Notes: generated from the letters alone by a model not told the origin. DNA of 64,000 bases from Desulfogranum japonicum DSM 18378 (GCF_000429945.1 NZ_AUCV01000004.1:124001-188000); one strand, 5' to 3'. Counted from the stretch's first letter, positions 7,326 to 16,754 are shown. Numbers and translations are program-made.

Positions 7326-10300
7326 ACTGACACTCAGCCTGTCTTTAGGCAACTGAATCACGAAGGTAGTTCCCTGACCTGAAATCGACCGAACATGCAT
7401 TTTACCTCCGTGGTTTTCTGTAATGATATAATAGGAAACGGACAACCCCAATCCGGTTCCTTTTCCCACCTCTTTGGTTGTAAAAAACGGTTCAAACACC
7501 CGTTTTCTTGTGGCCTCATCCATACCAGGGCCATTATCCTCTATTTCAATGGTTGCCCATTCCCCCTCTTCGTATACTCGAAGGATAAATTTGGGAGGTA
7601 CTGTCTTTGGCCCTTCGGACATTGCCTCGGCACCATTTTTCAGGATATTGAGAAAGACCTGCTGTACTTTGCTGCCATCGCAGGAAACGACAATTTCATT
7701 GTCATACTTCCGTATGATCTCAATGGAACGGAAGTCATATTCCTTTTTCATGTCATAATCTGTTCTGGCCAGTTCAATGGACTGATCAAGCATTCCGGTA
7801 ACTTCATGGCGGCTGAAAACATCTTCACTTTTCCGTGCAAAACTGAGCATATTGCTGACGATGGAGGCAATTCGCGTACCGGCGTCCTGTATGTGCCCGA
7901 GCAAGCGTGGCATCTTTCTGGCATCCATGTACCTTCGCAGCACAGTGAGATCAAGCCCAACTTCCAGGGCTGTTTTTGTATTGGCAGGGATATCACCATA
8001 CAACCTGTTTTCCAGCACCTGCGTATTCTGAAGCAATCCGGCCAGGGGATTATTGATCTCATGGGCCATACCAGCGGCAAGTCCTCCGATGGAGAGCATT
8101 TTCTCACTCTGGATCATTACCTCTTCCATATGCACGCGTTTGGTCGAATCCTCTATACGAATGACAGCGCCTTCCTTTCCACCCATAATAGGGTAAACAA
8201 TTATATCCTCATACAAATGTTTCCCGTTTTTGGTGACTGGAACTTTCGCAGTTATGACAGGTTGACCTGTTGCAATGGATCTCTTAATATTGTTTTCCTG
8301 ATCAGCCAGTCTCGGAAAAACATCAACCAATCGCTCCAAGGCTGCATCTGCCAAAGTGATTCCGGTATATTCTTCAGCTACTCTATTCCACTGGGTTACC
8401 CGCAAATCCCGGTCTACTCCAACAAACACCATGGGCAAGGAGTTATACACATTGGTAAGAAAAGTCCGCAGTTTATTGACCTCACGCTCAGCTTTTTTTC
8501 GTTCCGTATTATCGAGAAACATAATCCGTATACCGCTGAGCTGTCCTTCCGTATCATATTCAGAGATAGCATCAGCTATCACAGCAACCACTTCATTATC
8601 CCTTGTCACCAGTTCACGCTCCACAGGCAACGAACTCTTTAACATCTCTTTCTGTGAAGTTGGACTGTAATAGTTGGTCAAGGGGGTGTTCAAAACACTG
8701 TCACGATCATATCCAAGTCGGTTGAGAAATGTATCATTCACATCAACGATCATCAATTTGTCCTGAACATCGGTTATCACATACATCATGGGCGCATCGT
8801 TGAACAGACTTCGAAACCTCCGTTCACTTTCCTGGAGATCCTGTTGCCATTTTTTTCGTTCTGAAATATCTGTGACAAAGCAGACAGCCAATTCCTGGTC
8901 TTCAAAGGAGATATAATTGACGAATATCTCCACAGGGTATAAACGACCACTCTTATGCCGATGCCACGTTTCGAGTCTATAATGTGGAGTGATACGAAGC
9001 TGGCGGAATATCTCAGTAATCATTTCCCCGGAATATCCCGGATCTATGTCAAATACCGTCATCTGAGTCAACTCGGTCTCACTATAACCGAGTTGAGAAC
9101 AGGCCATTTCATTTGCACTTGTTATCTGACCACCCGGCTTTGCGTAAAAAATACCAAAAGAGGCTCTATCAAAGCAGAACTGGGTGAGGCGAAGAGAACT
9201 TTCCAGCCTTTTTCGCTCGGTAATGTCAGTCAACACTCCGTAATACACGATGGTTTCTCCATCGGACTTAGGATTTGCCTGGGCACTGAACCAGATCATT
9301 TCTCCGTCAGGGCGAAGAAAATGCCCTTCATAATTCCAGGGAGCAACCTGATCGATGGCCTCATACATGGATTGCCTGTAATGCTCTTTTTCATTGTCAG
9401 GAATACAGGCATAAAACTGTTCCTGTAAATTTTCTGCATCAGGGTCCAGGCCAAAAATTTCACTTGTCTTGGCACTCAGAAATTCATTTTGATAAATGTG
9501 ATCCTGTGTAGTTCTGATTTGTATGACAGCTCCTGGAATATTATCGGTCAGTTGTCGCAGTCGACTCTCGTTTTCCCGTATAATCAATTCCTGGGTATGC
9601 GCCTCAGTGACGTCACGAAACACAAGGACCACACCAACAATGTTCCCAGATACATTCAAAATCGGAGAAGCGTTATCTATGATAAGATACTCATAACCAT
9701 CTCTATTGATCAGTATGTTGGACTCTGCGCGATCATAGGTGTTTTTTGTGGCCAGTACCACGTCAACCGGATCAGCTACACTTGCTCGTTCCACAGGGTC
9801 AACAACCTGAAAAACATCCATCAAAGGATGTCCAAAAGCCACAATCTTACTCCACCCTGTGAGGCGTTCAGCAGCCGGATTGAGTCGTGTTATGGTTCCA
9901 TATTCATCCGTAGTTATGACGGCATCGGCAATGGCATCCAGGGTAATACGCATGTGGTTTTCACTGGCTATCAATTCCTGCTCGCGCCGTTGAATCTCTT
10001 CAGCCATCTCCTGGAGACGCAGTGCGAGTATTTGATACTCTCTGATTTTGAATGCAGGCCATTCTTTATCATATTCCCCATCGGCGACCGCCTGAGCATA
10101 GTCGATGTAGTGACCGATCTGGGCAGCACGGTGTTCGCCCTGGAGCAGGGAGATAAAGGTAATAAAAACCAGACTTATCAGTAATCCTGCCCCGATGATG
10201 AACAAAGTCATCTGTATGGGTTGGTAAGCAAGGGCAAAAGGCTGTGCCACCTGAACTGTCCACCCCAGTTTGACGATGGGCATGGTGGAGCCGACAAAAT

Positions 10301-11045
10301 GTTCTCCGGCCAGATAAAAGGACTGCAACCTTTCTTCCTGCTCCGTATCAGAAGAAAAAGATAACGGCCCGGTCAAATGCTGCCCGGCCAGATTCAGCCG
10401 GGAGTCCGCTACAATACGCTGTTTTCTGTCCCAGACCAGTATCTCAAACTGTGCTTCAAGGGGAACATTACTGGTAAACGATGAAAGGTGTTCCAGGGTA
10501 ACCTCACCGATAAGCAGTCTGTCAGACAGAGCAATGATCAGGGCAATGGCCTGCCTGCCGCTCACGGTGGAAAGAAATGGTTCAGACCAGAGAAACTGGC
10601 CGGGACGAAGCTTTTCTTTATAGAAATCACGGTTTGAAATATCAATACCGAGGTAATCATTGCGCTGGTAACGACGATAACTGACCAGGCCAACGTTGAG
10701 AATACGTGTTTCTTCGGCTTTGATTATATATATGGTTTCAAACAACTCACCATTGCCGCAGTTGAAATCAAGAAACGATGTTATTTCCCAATCAGGGTAA
10801 AGGTCGACGTCTTTGCTCCCTATTATGCCCGCCAAAGCACCAAGTTGACGTTCTGCACCGGTGAGGTGGGCGGAAATTTGTCCGGCCACGGTGCGGGCTA
10901 ATGATTGATTCTGATTGGATATACTGTCACGAATAATGGGGGAAAGGCCAAACCAGACCAGGCCGGTAATGATAACAACCGGCACCAGGGTAACCATGGC
11001 AAAACGCTGGGCGGTGTAAAGGTGGATTGAGGTGCCTTGCGCCAT
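7323..11045 (-). CDS. membrane sensor histidine kinase, dCache plus multiple PAS
   Basis: This 1240-residue sensor kinase autophosphorylates in response to an extracytoplasmic or redox signal. A membrane helix (about 13-35) and a second one (about 278-302) bracket a large periplasmic region of dCache type. Then follow about five PAS/PAC modules (roughly 365-980), HisKA with phosphoacceptor His995 in GMAHEINNPLAG, and an HATPase with the N box near 1134 and a GTGLGLSV G box. There is no receiver domain, so phosphate must go to a separate protein; the hybrid kinase immediately downstream and the NtrC-type regulator are the obvious partners. Its start is only 3 bases after the stop of a substrate-binding lipoprotein gene, so the two are co-transcribed. 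The lipoprotein may present a ligand to the dCache domain. Confidence 0.93.
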   Translation of the reverse strand: MAQGTSIHLYTAQRFAMVTLVPVVIITGLVWFGLSPIIRDSISNQNQSLARTVAGQISAHLTGAERQLGALAGIIGSKDVDLYPDWEITSFLDFNCGNGELFETIYIIKAEETRILNVGLVSYRRYQRNDYLGIDISNRDFYKEKLRPGQFLWSEPFLSTVSGRQAIALIIALSDRLLIGEVTLEHLSSFTSNVPLEAQFEILVWDRKQRIVADSRLNLAGQHLTGPLSFSSDTEQEERLQSFYLAGEHFVGSTMPIVKLGWTVQVAQPFALAYQPIQMTLFIIGAGLLISLVFITFISLLQGEHRAAQIGHYIDYAQAVADGEYDKEWPAFKIREYQILALRLQEMAEEIQRREQELIASENHMRITLDAIADAVITTDEYGTITRLNPAAERLTGWSKIVAFGHPLMDVFQVVDPVERASVADPVDVVLATKNTYDRAESNILINRDGYEYLIIDNASPILNVSGNIVGVVLVFRDVTEAHTQELIIRENESRLRQLTDNIPGAVIQIRTTQDHIYQNEFLSAKTSEIFGLDPDAENLQEQFYACIPDNEKEHYRQSMYEAIDQVAPWNYEGHFLRPDGEMIWFSAQANPKSDGETIVYYGVLTDITERKRLESSLRLTQFCFDRASFGIFYAKPGGQITSANEMACSQLGYSETELTQMTVFDIDPGYSGEMITEIFRQLRITPHYRLETWHRHKSGRLYPVEIFVNYISFEDQELAVCFVTDISERKKWQQDLQESERRFRSLFNDAPMMYVITDVQDKLMIVDVNDTFLNRLGYDRDSVLNTPLTNYYSPTSQKEMLKSSLPVERELVTRDNEVVAVIADAISEYDTEGQLSGIRIMFLDNTERKKAEREVNKLRTFLTNVYNSLPMVFVGVDRDLRVTQWNRVAEEYTGITLADAALERLVDVFPRLADQENNIKRSIATGQPVITAKVPVTKNGKHLYEDIIVYPIMGGKEGAVIRIEDSTKRVHMEEVMIQSEKMLSIGGLAAGMAHEINNPLAGLLQNTQVLENRLYGDIPANTKTALEVGLDLTVLRRYMDARKMPRLLGHIQDAGTRIASIVSNMLSFARKSEDVFSRHEVTGMLDQSIELARTDYDMKKEYDFRSIEIIRKYDNEIVVSCDGSKVQQVFLNILKNGAEAMSEGPKTVPPKFILRVYEEGEWATIEIEDNGPGMDEATRKRVFEPFFTTKEVGKGTGLGLSVSYYIITENHGGKMHVRSISGQGTTFVIQLPKDRLSVS

Positions 11046-11048
11046 GGT

Positions 11049-12179
11049 TTACTCCAGCACAACAAAATGACTGCCCGATATTATACTCATTCTCGAGTTA
11101 CTTTTTTTTCTTTCTCCATATTCATCAAAACTGATAGGCATCTGCAAGCCCTGAATCTCAGCCATCTGATCAATGGCCTCTTTCAGGCTTTGTCCCTTTT
11201 TGCGGATTTTCAACGCATGGACAACAACCTTTGCCGCGTCATATGCCAATACACCGCCAAACCCAGGTTCTTCCTGAAACCGTTCCAGATACGTTTCCCT
11301 GAATTGTTGAAAATAACTGCTTGGATCGGCCCTGTCAAAAACTTGAATGGCAGTAGCTCCTTCCACTGATTTTCCACCAAGTTCAAGAAGACGCTCAGTT
11401 GCTCCCCAGTCAGCCAGGGTAATGTAGACATGCGTGTTTGCCTTTCGAATCTGCTGACAAATCAAGGCAGAATCCATTGAATTGCCGATAACCAGTATCC
11501 CCTCGGGATTCACTGCCAAAACCTGGTTAACCGCCTCACTGAAAACATCTCCGGCAGTGGCATCAAAGCCCAGAGATATAATAATTTGCCTGTCTTTTTG
11601 TTCAAACTCTTGTCTGAAATATTTCAGCCAGTTTGTGCTATATGCCTGATTGTTCAGATCATAGAGCACGGCCAGACGATGTATTTTCCCTGTCCGGGCA
11701 TGATAGGCTCCGCTCTGCGAAGCATTGTTTTTTGTTGTTGCAGTAACCCTGAAAAAATAATCATTCTTCCCGGAAAGCTTCTCTGTACTGACAGTCGGGG
11801 AAACGCAGACTATTTTCGCTCTGTTCAACTCCGGAACAATAACCATGGCCATATCACTGGTCATGGGCCCGACAACAACCTCAACCTGTTCTTCAATGAG
11901 CTCGGCCACTGCCTGCCTGGCCTTTTCCTCGTTTTGTTGATCATTTTTTATAATGAGCTGAAGGGTGCGCCCGTTGATTCCCCCCTCCAAATTTACTTCC
12001 TCCACTGCCAATTGTATCGCGTCGCGCCCCGAAATACCGAGGTCGGCAACCCGTCCCGTGGTCCCACCGATAAATCCTATCTTAATCGGTTCAGGGGGAT
12101 GGCACCCAACAAGAAATACAGAAAAAAAAGAGCACAAAGACAACATGATCAGACAATTAAACTTTTGCATCCTTTGCAT
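11049..12179 (-). CDS. Leu/Ile/Val-type substrate-binding lipoprotein
   Basis: This 376-residue periplasmic-binding-protein-fold type I protein belongs to the branched-chain amino acid/amide receptor family. A lipoprotein signal ends in LVGC (Cys26), so it is anchored at the periplasmic membrane face. The hallmark start KIGFIGGTTGRVADLG and the segment INGRTLQLIIKNDQ match the family. No permease or ATPase gene of an ABC transporter is nearby; instead the gene is fused operonically (3-base gap) to the dCache kinase. A role as a ligand-sensing co-receptor rather than a transporter subunit is therefore likely, though that is inference. The ligand cannot be predicted. Confidence 0.9.
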   Translation of the reverse strand: MQRMQKFNCLIMLSLCSFFSVFLVGCHPPEPIKIGFIGGTTGRVADLGISGRDAIQLAVEEVNLEGGINGRTLQLIIKNDQQNEEKARQAVAELIEEQVEVVVGPMTSDMAMVIVPELNRAKIVCVSPTVSTEKLSGKNDYFFRVTATTKNNASQSGAYHARTGKIHRLAVLYDLNNQAYSTNWLKYFRQEFEQKDRQIIISLGFDATAGDVFSEAVNQVLAVNPEGILVIGNSMDSALICQQIRKANTHVYITLADWGATERLLELGGKSVEGATAIQVFDRADPSSYFQQFRETYLERFQEEPGFGGVLAYDAAKVVVHALKIRKKGQSLKEAIDQMAEIQGLQMPISFDEYGERKKSNSRMSIISGSHFVVLE

Positions 12180-12308
12180 CTGGCAGGCCCCGGAAAATAA
12201 TTCATCACATTACGTGCATAGCATTTTTTCTCTAGACACCTGTAGAATACCACAGAATGACGGGGAAACAAAAATGTTCCCTGATAAGTGCAGCGGCCTT
12301 TATATACC

Positions 12309-12357
12309 GGGTACCGGATCTGTGCAGAAAATAGCCACAGTGACATATCCGGTACCC
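12309..12357. terminator. bidirectional hairpin between binding-protein and EF-hand genes
   Basis: GGGTACCGGAT (12309-12319) pairs exactly with ATCCGGTACCC (12347-12357), and CTGTG/CACAG continues the stem with an internal bulge. It lies 39 bases beyond the stop of the EF-hand gene and upstream of the binding-protein gene on the same strand. There is no adjacent T run, so it could be a pause site, a processing site or an attenuator rather than a classical terminator. Confidence 0.45.
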
Positions 12358-12395
12358 CTGGTACCCTGCTGCTTATGGAAGCAAAATGGATTGTA

Positions 12396-13685
12396 TTATG
12401 ACAAGCTGTTACCTTTATAATCTGCAGAAAGGAACTTCAGTCTCTCCACCAATTCATCCACCGGAGTTCCCAACCGCTTATTCGCCAGCATCATCTGCAA
12501 ACGAAACCGTTGCCAAAAAATAATTTCTCGCAGCCTTTCCACTGCTGCGAAAACAGGTTCATCACCCTCCGGAGCTTCTACTGTTTGCCCGAATTCCTGA
12601 TCTTGCCTTGCTGTCTGCCCCAATTCCTGGTCTTGCCTCGGTACAAGATCAATTTCCTGGAGGGATCTCGGCTCTCCATTTTCCATAAGAAACAGCCCAT
12701 TGGCCCGGACAATACCCTGCACTTGCCCATTTTCGTCTTCCAGGGTGAATTGGGTGCCGACATTGGCTACGGAAATAGCACCCACTCCCGCTTCCCTCAA
12801 GCTTACCAACCGTTCCTCTTCCCCACCGGCTGCGAACCAGACCTTTAAATGATCAAATATAGCGTCATTTTCATCAATCCAACCGTTTCCATCATCATCC
12901 AGTTCCGCCAATTCCGCGAACCCACTCCCCGTTGAGGGACCAAAAAGCTCCAGGCCATTACTAATCAGCCCATCGTGATCCCTGTCAAGGGCGAGGAAAC
13001 CACTGCCACTCCCAAGTCCCGGAATTTCCTCACACGTGCCATCCCCATCAAGATCAAAAGAAAAATAGGTCTGATCACACAAAGATACGTCATCTTCAAA
13101 ATTGAGCACTATGGGATCTATGCCCTGAATAGTTTGGGACAATCCAGCCCATTGTATGGCAATTTCCTGTCGCTGCATCTGTACTCCCATGGAGAAGGAA
13201 ATCGTCTCACCGTTGTCTGTCTGCACAGCTCCCTGAGCATGAAAACTGACCGATTCCTGTTCAACGTGCACAGCCGAGGCATAAAAACTGGCCTGGTTAA
13301 CAAAGGTATTCCCGGTAATTCCGGAAGAGGCGTCCTGAACGTTTTGAACCTGATTTACCTGTACCGAGGCACCTGTGACCTGTTGCACCATTGCCGACAA
13401 TGCATAGCCCTGGGCATGCTCAGAAACAGCAGATGCTGGTGTAGAAATATCATCAGTGATATTTTCTCCAGAGGTGATGGAACAGGTTCCAGATTGACTA
13501 CTGCTGCTGGAAGACTGAAGAAGGGTAAAAAGCCGTTGCTGAAAGGTAGCTCCTGAAGAGCTCAATGAGGTTTGAGAAAAAGAAACAGGGGTGATATTTC
13601 CCTGTTGCCAGCCTGTGTTGTACTGATCTACTTCCGTGTAGTTTCTCGCTGCATCCATGCTGACCATAGTCGCAGCTATTTTCAT
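12396..13685 (-). CDS. EF-hand-like calcium-binding protein, function unknown
   Basis: I do not know a named function for this 429-residue protein. Residues 211-275 carry three Asp-rich calcium-loop motifs (DLDGDGTCEE, LDRDHDGLISNG and DDDGNGWIDEND) of the EF-hand/dockerin kind. The first 100 residues are Ser/Thr/Gln-rich, and a short tandem duplication (RQDQELGQTARQDQEFGQT) lies near residue 350. There is no classical signal peptide. The start is well set by a strong AAAGGAGG site 10 bases before the ATG. Similar low-complexity EF-hand proteins occur in other delta-proteobacteria as uncharacterised proteins. A surface or secreted role is possible but unproven. Confidence 0.75.
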   Translation of the reverse strand: MKIAATMVSMDAARNYTEVDQYNTGWQQGNITPVSFSQTSLSSSGATFQQRLFTLLQSSSSSSQSGTCSITSGENITDDISTPASAVSEHAQGYALSAMVQQVTGASVQVNQVQNVQDASSGITGNTFVNQASFYASAVHVEQESVSFHAQGAVQTDNGETISFSMGVQMQRQEIAIQWAGLSQTIQGIDPIVLNFEDDVSLCDQTYFSFDLDGDGTCEEIPGLGSGSGFLALDRDHDGLISNGLELFGPSTGSGFAELAELDDDGNGWIDENDAIFDHLKVWFAAGGEEERLVSLREAGVGAISVANVGTQFTLEDENGQVQGIVRANGLFLMENGEPRSLQEIDLVPRQDQELGQTARQDQEFGQTVEAPEGDEPVFAAVERLREIIFWQRFRLQMMLANKRLGTPVDELVERLKFLSADYKGNSLS

Positions 13686-13903
13686 GGTAAGAAAACCTCC
13701 TTTAGATATAAAGATTAAGAATTTTAGACTCCATCATTCTTCTCGGCTTCTCCACGCATTTTCTTTACCAGGTCCATCATGAGGTTAAGGTCACGGGAAA
13801 TTACCATTTGACAGTTTCCACATTGATTCATATCAGTGTGTGTACTTTTCTTATTCTACCTGCTGTTGCAATCAACCCCACAGTTCCGCAATAGGAGATC
13901 ATC

Positions 13904-14803
13904 ATGAGAGAAAACACCAAAGCTGCCGTTCTCGCTTCCTTTGCAGCCGATTCGCTAGCCCTTGGGGCTCATTGGATATATGACACCAAACTCATTGCAC
14001 AGACGTTTGGTACTCTTGACACCTTCCATGCCCCCCTGCCCAACTCCTTCCATGCTGGCAAAAAAAAAGGTGACTTCACCCATTACGGGGATCAGAGCCT
14101 TGTATTGCTGGAGTCCCTTGCTGAAAATGACGGATTTGTATTGCAGAATTTTGCGGCATCCTGGAAAAAATTGTTTACCGACTCATATAATGGCTATGTG
14201 GACAAAGCAACCAAAGCTACGCTGGACAATCTGAACAAGGGGAAAGGACCTGGAGAATGCGGTTCCACCTCCACAGACCTTGGTGGGCCTGCCCGGATGG
14301 CCCCATTGCTTCTCTGGTATGGAGACAATAGCGAACTCCTGTTAAAATACACCAAAGAGCAGACCTCCATGACCCATAATCACCCAGCCACTCTGGCCGG
14401 TGCAGAATTTCTTGCTCGCTCGATGTATGTAATTCTCCAGGGGACAGCCCCACTGCAGGCAATGGAAGAGGCACTTGAACAGGGTGTTGCAGATCTTGAT
14501 CTGGATATACGCATTCGTTCAGCACTGGATTCCGCAGACAAAGATTCACTCGAGGTAATTCAAAATTTCGGCCAGATGTGCGGAATCGCGTCTGCTCTCC
14601 CAGGTGCTATTCACCTGGTTGCCCGCTACCCGCACAACCTGAAAGAAGCGCTTGTCTCCAACGTCATGGCAGGAGGGGATTCGTCAGCACGCGGAATGGT
14701 TGCGGCCATGATGCTTGCCGCACATCTTGGCCCTGACAGTGTCCCCCAACCCTGGCTAGAAGGACTCAACCATGGAACTGCCATCCAGAGTCTATTGAAA
14801 TAG
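13904..14803 (+). CDS. ADP-ribosylglycohydrolase family protein
   Basis: This 299-residue protein is of the ADP-ribosylglycohydrolase/J1-crystallin family, all-helical enzymes that remove ADP-ribose from proteins or small molecules with a di-magnesium centre. The family landmarks visible are the N-terminal ASFAADSLALGAHWIYD, the metal-region-like YGDQSLVLLES, and the late GGDSSARGMVAAMMLAAH, which resembles the conserved GGDxDT metal site with Ser-Ser in place of the usual Asp-Thr. That substitution may alter metal binding or substrate. A GGAGA site precedes the ATG. It is probably monocistronic. Whether it acts on a modified protein or a free nucleotide is open. Confidence 0.8.
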   Translation: MRENTKAAVLASFAADSLALGAHWIYDTKLIAQTFGTLDTFHAPLPNSFHAGKKKGDFTHYGDQSLVLLESLAENDGFVLQNFAASWKKLFTDSYNGYVDKATKATLDNLNKGKGPGECGSTSTDLGGPARMAPLLLWYGDNSELLLKYTKEQTSMTHNHPATLAGAEFLARSMYVILQGTAPLQAMEEALEQGVADLDLDIRIRSALDSADKDSLEVIQNFGQMCGIASALPGAIHLVARYPHNLKEALVSNVMAGGDSSARGMVAAMMLAAHLGPDSVPQPWLEGLNHGTAIQSLLK

Positions 14804-15065
14804 AAATCAAATATCAGCGCAGACTCCGGGATCAGCCATATACCAGTGGTAATCTTTTACGTGTGCTCCGGAGTCGTTGCTGAGCTGTCGGCCGTTAAAA
14901 AACCTCTTGCATGGACACCCAAGACGTCCCTTACCCAGAGGTTGCCTTGTGACGAACATGGGAACACAGAAAGATATACAGAATATGATAGAGAGATTGC
15001 TTGACGCTTCCTGCGATAAAGATTATCAATCACAATTCATATTCTCCATCACCACTGGGTAATGT

Positions 15066-15515
15066 ATGCACTGTAAGGATATACAACAACAGCTCAAAAA
15101 ATTTGAAACCACCTGCAGAAACCTGAACCTCAAGGTGACGCATCAGCGCCTGGAAATCTTTCACCAACTCCTCCTGGCCGATGACCATCCCACTGCGGAA
15201 ATCCTTCACAGCAGACTGGCAGAGTCATTGCCAACCCTTTCCCTGGATACTGTATATCGAACTCTGACAACCTATGAAAAACATAATCTGATCCGGCGGA
15301 TAGAGACCAAAGAAAGTCATGCCAGATATGAAATAGCGACGACACTCCATCACCACTTTATCTGTGATGACTGTGGCCAGGTAAAAGACTTCTTCTGGCC
15401 GGATTTTGACACCATGCCGGCTCCAGGAACTGTAGCCGAATTAGGCCAAATAAGGAGAAAAAACGCTGTGATCCATGGTATCTGCCCTGAGTGCAGTAAA
15501 CATAACAGTGAATAG
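15066..15515 (+). CDS. Fur family regulator, PerR-like
   Basis: This 149-residue ferric-uptake-regulator family repressor has an N-terminal winged helix (LKVTHQRLEIFHQLL, then LSLDTVYRTLTTYEKHNLI) and a C-terminal dimer/metal domain. The latter carries HHHFICDDCGQ and a second CPEC pair near the end, which together form the structural zinc site. In this family PerR senses peroxide and Fur senses iron. The next two genes downstream are rubrerythrin and thiol peroxidase, and both have Fur-like AT-rich palindromes upstream, so a peroxide-responsive role is the better guess. It is a shorter-than-average Fur with the usual domain order. No ribosome-binding site is strong. Confidence 0.85.
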   Translation: MHCKDIQQQLKKFETTCRNLNLKVTHQRLEIFHQLLLADDHPTAEILHSRLAESLPTLSLDTVYRTLTTYEKHNLIRRIETKESHARYEIATTLHHHFICDDCGQVKDFFWPDFDTMPAPGTVAELGQIRRKNAVIHGICPECSKHNSE

Positions 15516-15984
15516 TTCCATTCCTATCATTGTCCAACCAGCAACAAGTGATTGCATGCAAACAACCTTAGCCCAGATATACACAGGGTAATGCCTCCAG
15601 CATACGTTGGCCAAGGGAGAAAAATTGTCCTCATTCCAATATTTTGATCTCTGAACAACGGTTATCAATTTCTCATCAAGAGAAGAAATTACCCTCCACG
15701 GTCAGTTAGGTTTGAATTTATAGAACAGACCAATTACACTTTGAAAGTAAGGGTCACAGAAAAAATAAATTATCCAGTCTTGTTTGTCTCTCAACTCGGT
15801 AACGTCGTCGCGTAAATGGCTCAATACCGCCAGTATGGAACCATTGACGCGATGACGTTACCAAACCGATATCCTACGCAATTTTTGGATATTTATTATT
15901 TTCCGCGACCCTAAACGTTTTCGTAGAAATTCAGTCACGACATAGAATACCCGCCAGATTATCTTTTTGGCAAAATCCACATTT
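15516..15984. other. long regulatory spacer without genes
   Basis: No credible coding frame is present. The spacer contains a 65-bp inverted repeat at 15798-15862, followed by a smaller one (ATATCC..GGATAT near 15872-15894). It leads into the Fur-like palindrome before rubrerythrin. Confidence 0.5.
15798..15862. repeat. 22-bp near-perfect inverted repeat
   Basis: The left arm 15798-15819 (GGTAACGTCGTCGCGTAAAT then GG) and the right arm 15841-15862 pair with two mismatches around a 21-base loop that itself holds ATAC..GTAT. No T run follows in either direction. It sits midway between the Fur-family gene and rubrerythrin. Confidence 0.6.
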
Positions 15985-16027
15985 AATAATAATTATTATT
16001 TGCAAACCATTCTCTTTATAGTATGCT
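15985..16027 (+). promoter_or_regulatory. Fur/PerR-like palindrome and promoter of rubrerythrin
   Basis: AATAATAATTATTATT (15985-16000) is a perfect 16-bp AT palindrome of Fur/PerR-box character. It abuts a possible -35 (TTGCAA, 16000-16005), 16 bases from a possible -10 (TATGCT, 16022-16027). The arrangement would let a bound repressor block the promoter. Box assignment is by eye. Confidence 0.45.
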
Positions 16028-16151
16028 TACGCGCAAAACTCGCAAACAGATCAAGCCCACATGTTGATCTGTCATGAAACACTATAAGGCATACAAAACT
16101 GACAGCCTTGAGCTGACAGATTTTTTAAAGACACCTAGAAAGGAGACTGAC

Positions 16152-16727
16152 ATGGCTTCACTGAAAGGCACACAAACAGAAAAAAACATTGTAACAGCTT
16201 TTTCCGGAGAATCACAGGCACGTAACCGTTATACCTACTTTGCTGCACAGGCAAAAAAAGACGGTTATGTACAGATTTCCGATATATTCGAAGAAACAGC
16301 AAATCAAGAAAAAGAACATGCCAAACGGTTGTTCAAAATGCTTGAAGGCGGTGAAGTGGAAATCACAGGGTCCTTTCCGGCAGGCGTTATCGGCACCACC
16401 CTGGAAAACCTTGAAGAAGCAGCGCAGGGAGAACATCATGAGCACACCGTCATGTACCCTGAATTTGCAGTAACTGCAAGGGCAGAAGGTTTCCAGGAAA
16501 TTGCCGATGTTTTTGAAGCCATTGCCGTTGCAGAAAAACAGCATGAGAAACGCTACAGAGATCTGAAAGCAAATATTGAAACCAATAAAGTCTTTACCCG
16601 TGAAGAAAAAGTTACCTGGCGTTGCAGAAACTGCGGGTATCTCCATGAGGGAAACAGCGCTCCTGACCGTTGCCCGGCATGCGATCACCCCAAAGCGCAT
16701 TTTGAGCTGCTTGGCGAAAACTGGTAA
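16152..16727 (+). CDS. rbr: rubrerythrin
   Basis: This 191-residue rubrerythrin reduces hydrogen peroxide in anaerobes using a di-iron ferritin-like site and a rubredoxin-type iron centre. The N-terminal four-helix domain carries the diiron ligands (FSGESQARNRYTYFA, NQEKEHAKRLF, HTVMYPEFAV, AEKQHEKRYRDL). The C-terminal rubredoxin knuckles are CRNCGYLHEG and CPACDHPKAHFE. I start it at 16152, where GGAG is six bases upstream and the length equals the usual 191; the frame stays open 26 codons further upstream. It is followed directly by a terminator, so it is transcribed alone, probably under the Fur-family regulator encoded upstream. Confidence 0.95.
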   Translation: MASLKGTQTEKNIVTAFSGESQARNRYTYFAAQAKKDGYVQISDIFEETANQEKEHAKRLFKMLEGGEVEITGSFPAGVIGTTLENLEEAAQGEHHEHTVMYPEFAVTARAEGFQEIADVFEAIAVAEKQHEKRYRDLKANIETNKVFTREEKVTWRCRNCGYLHEGNSAPDRCPACDHPKAHFELLGENW

Positions 16728-16754
16728 CAGGAAATCAACAGCCTGTTACTCTCT

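Noticed and set aside
14877-15062. 61-codon frame before the Fur-family gene
   Set aside because: No recognisable domain or ribosome-binding site; it reads like intergenic sequence.
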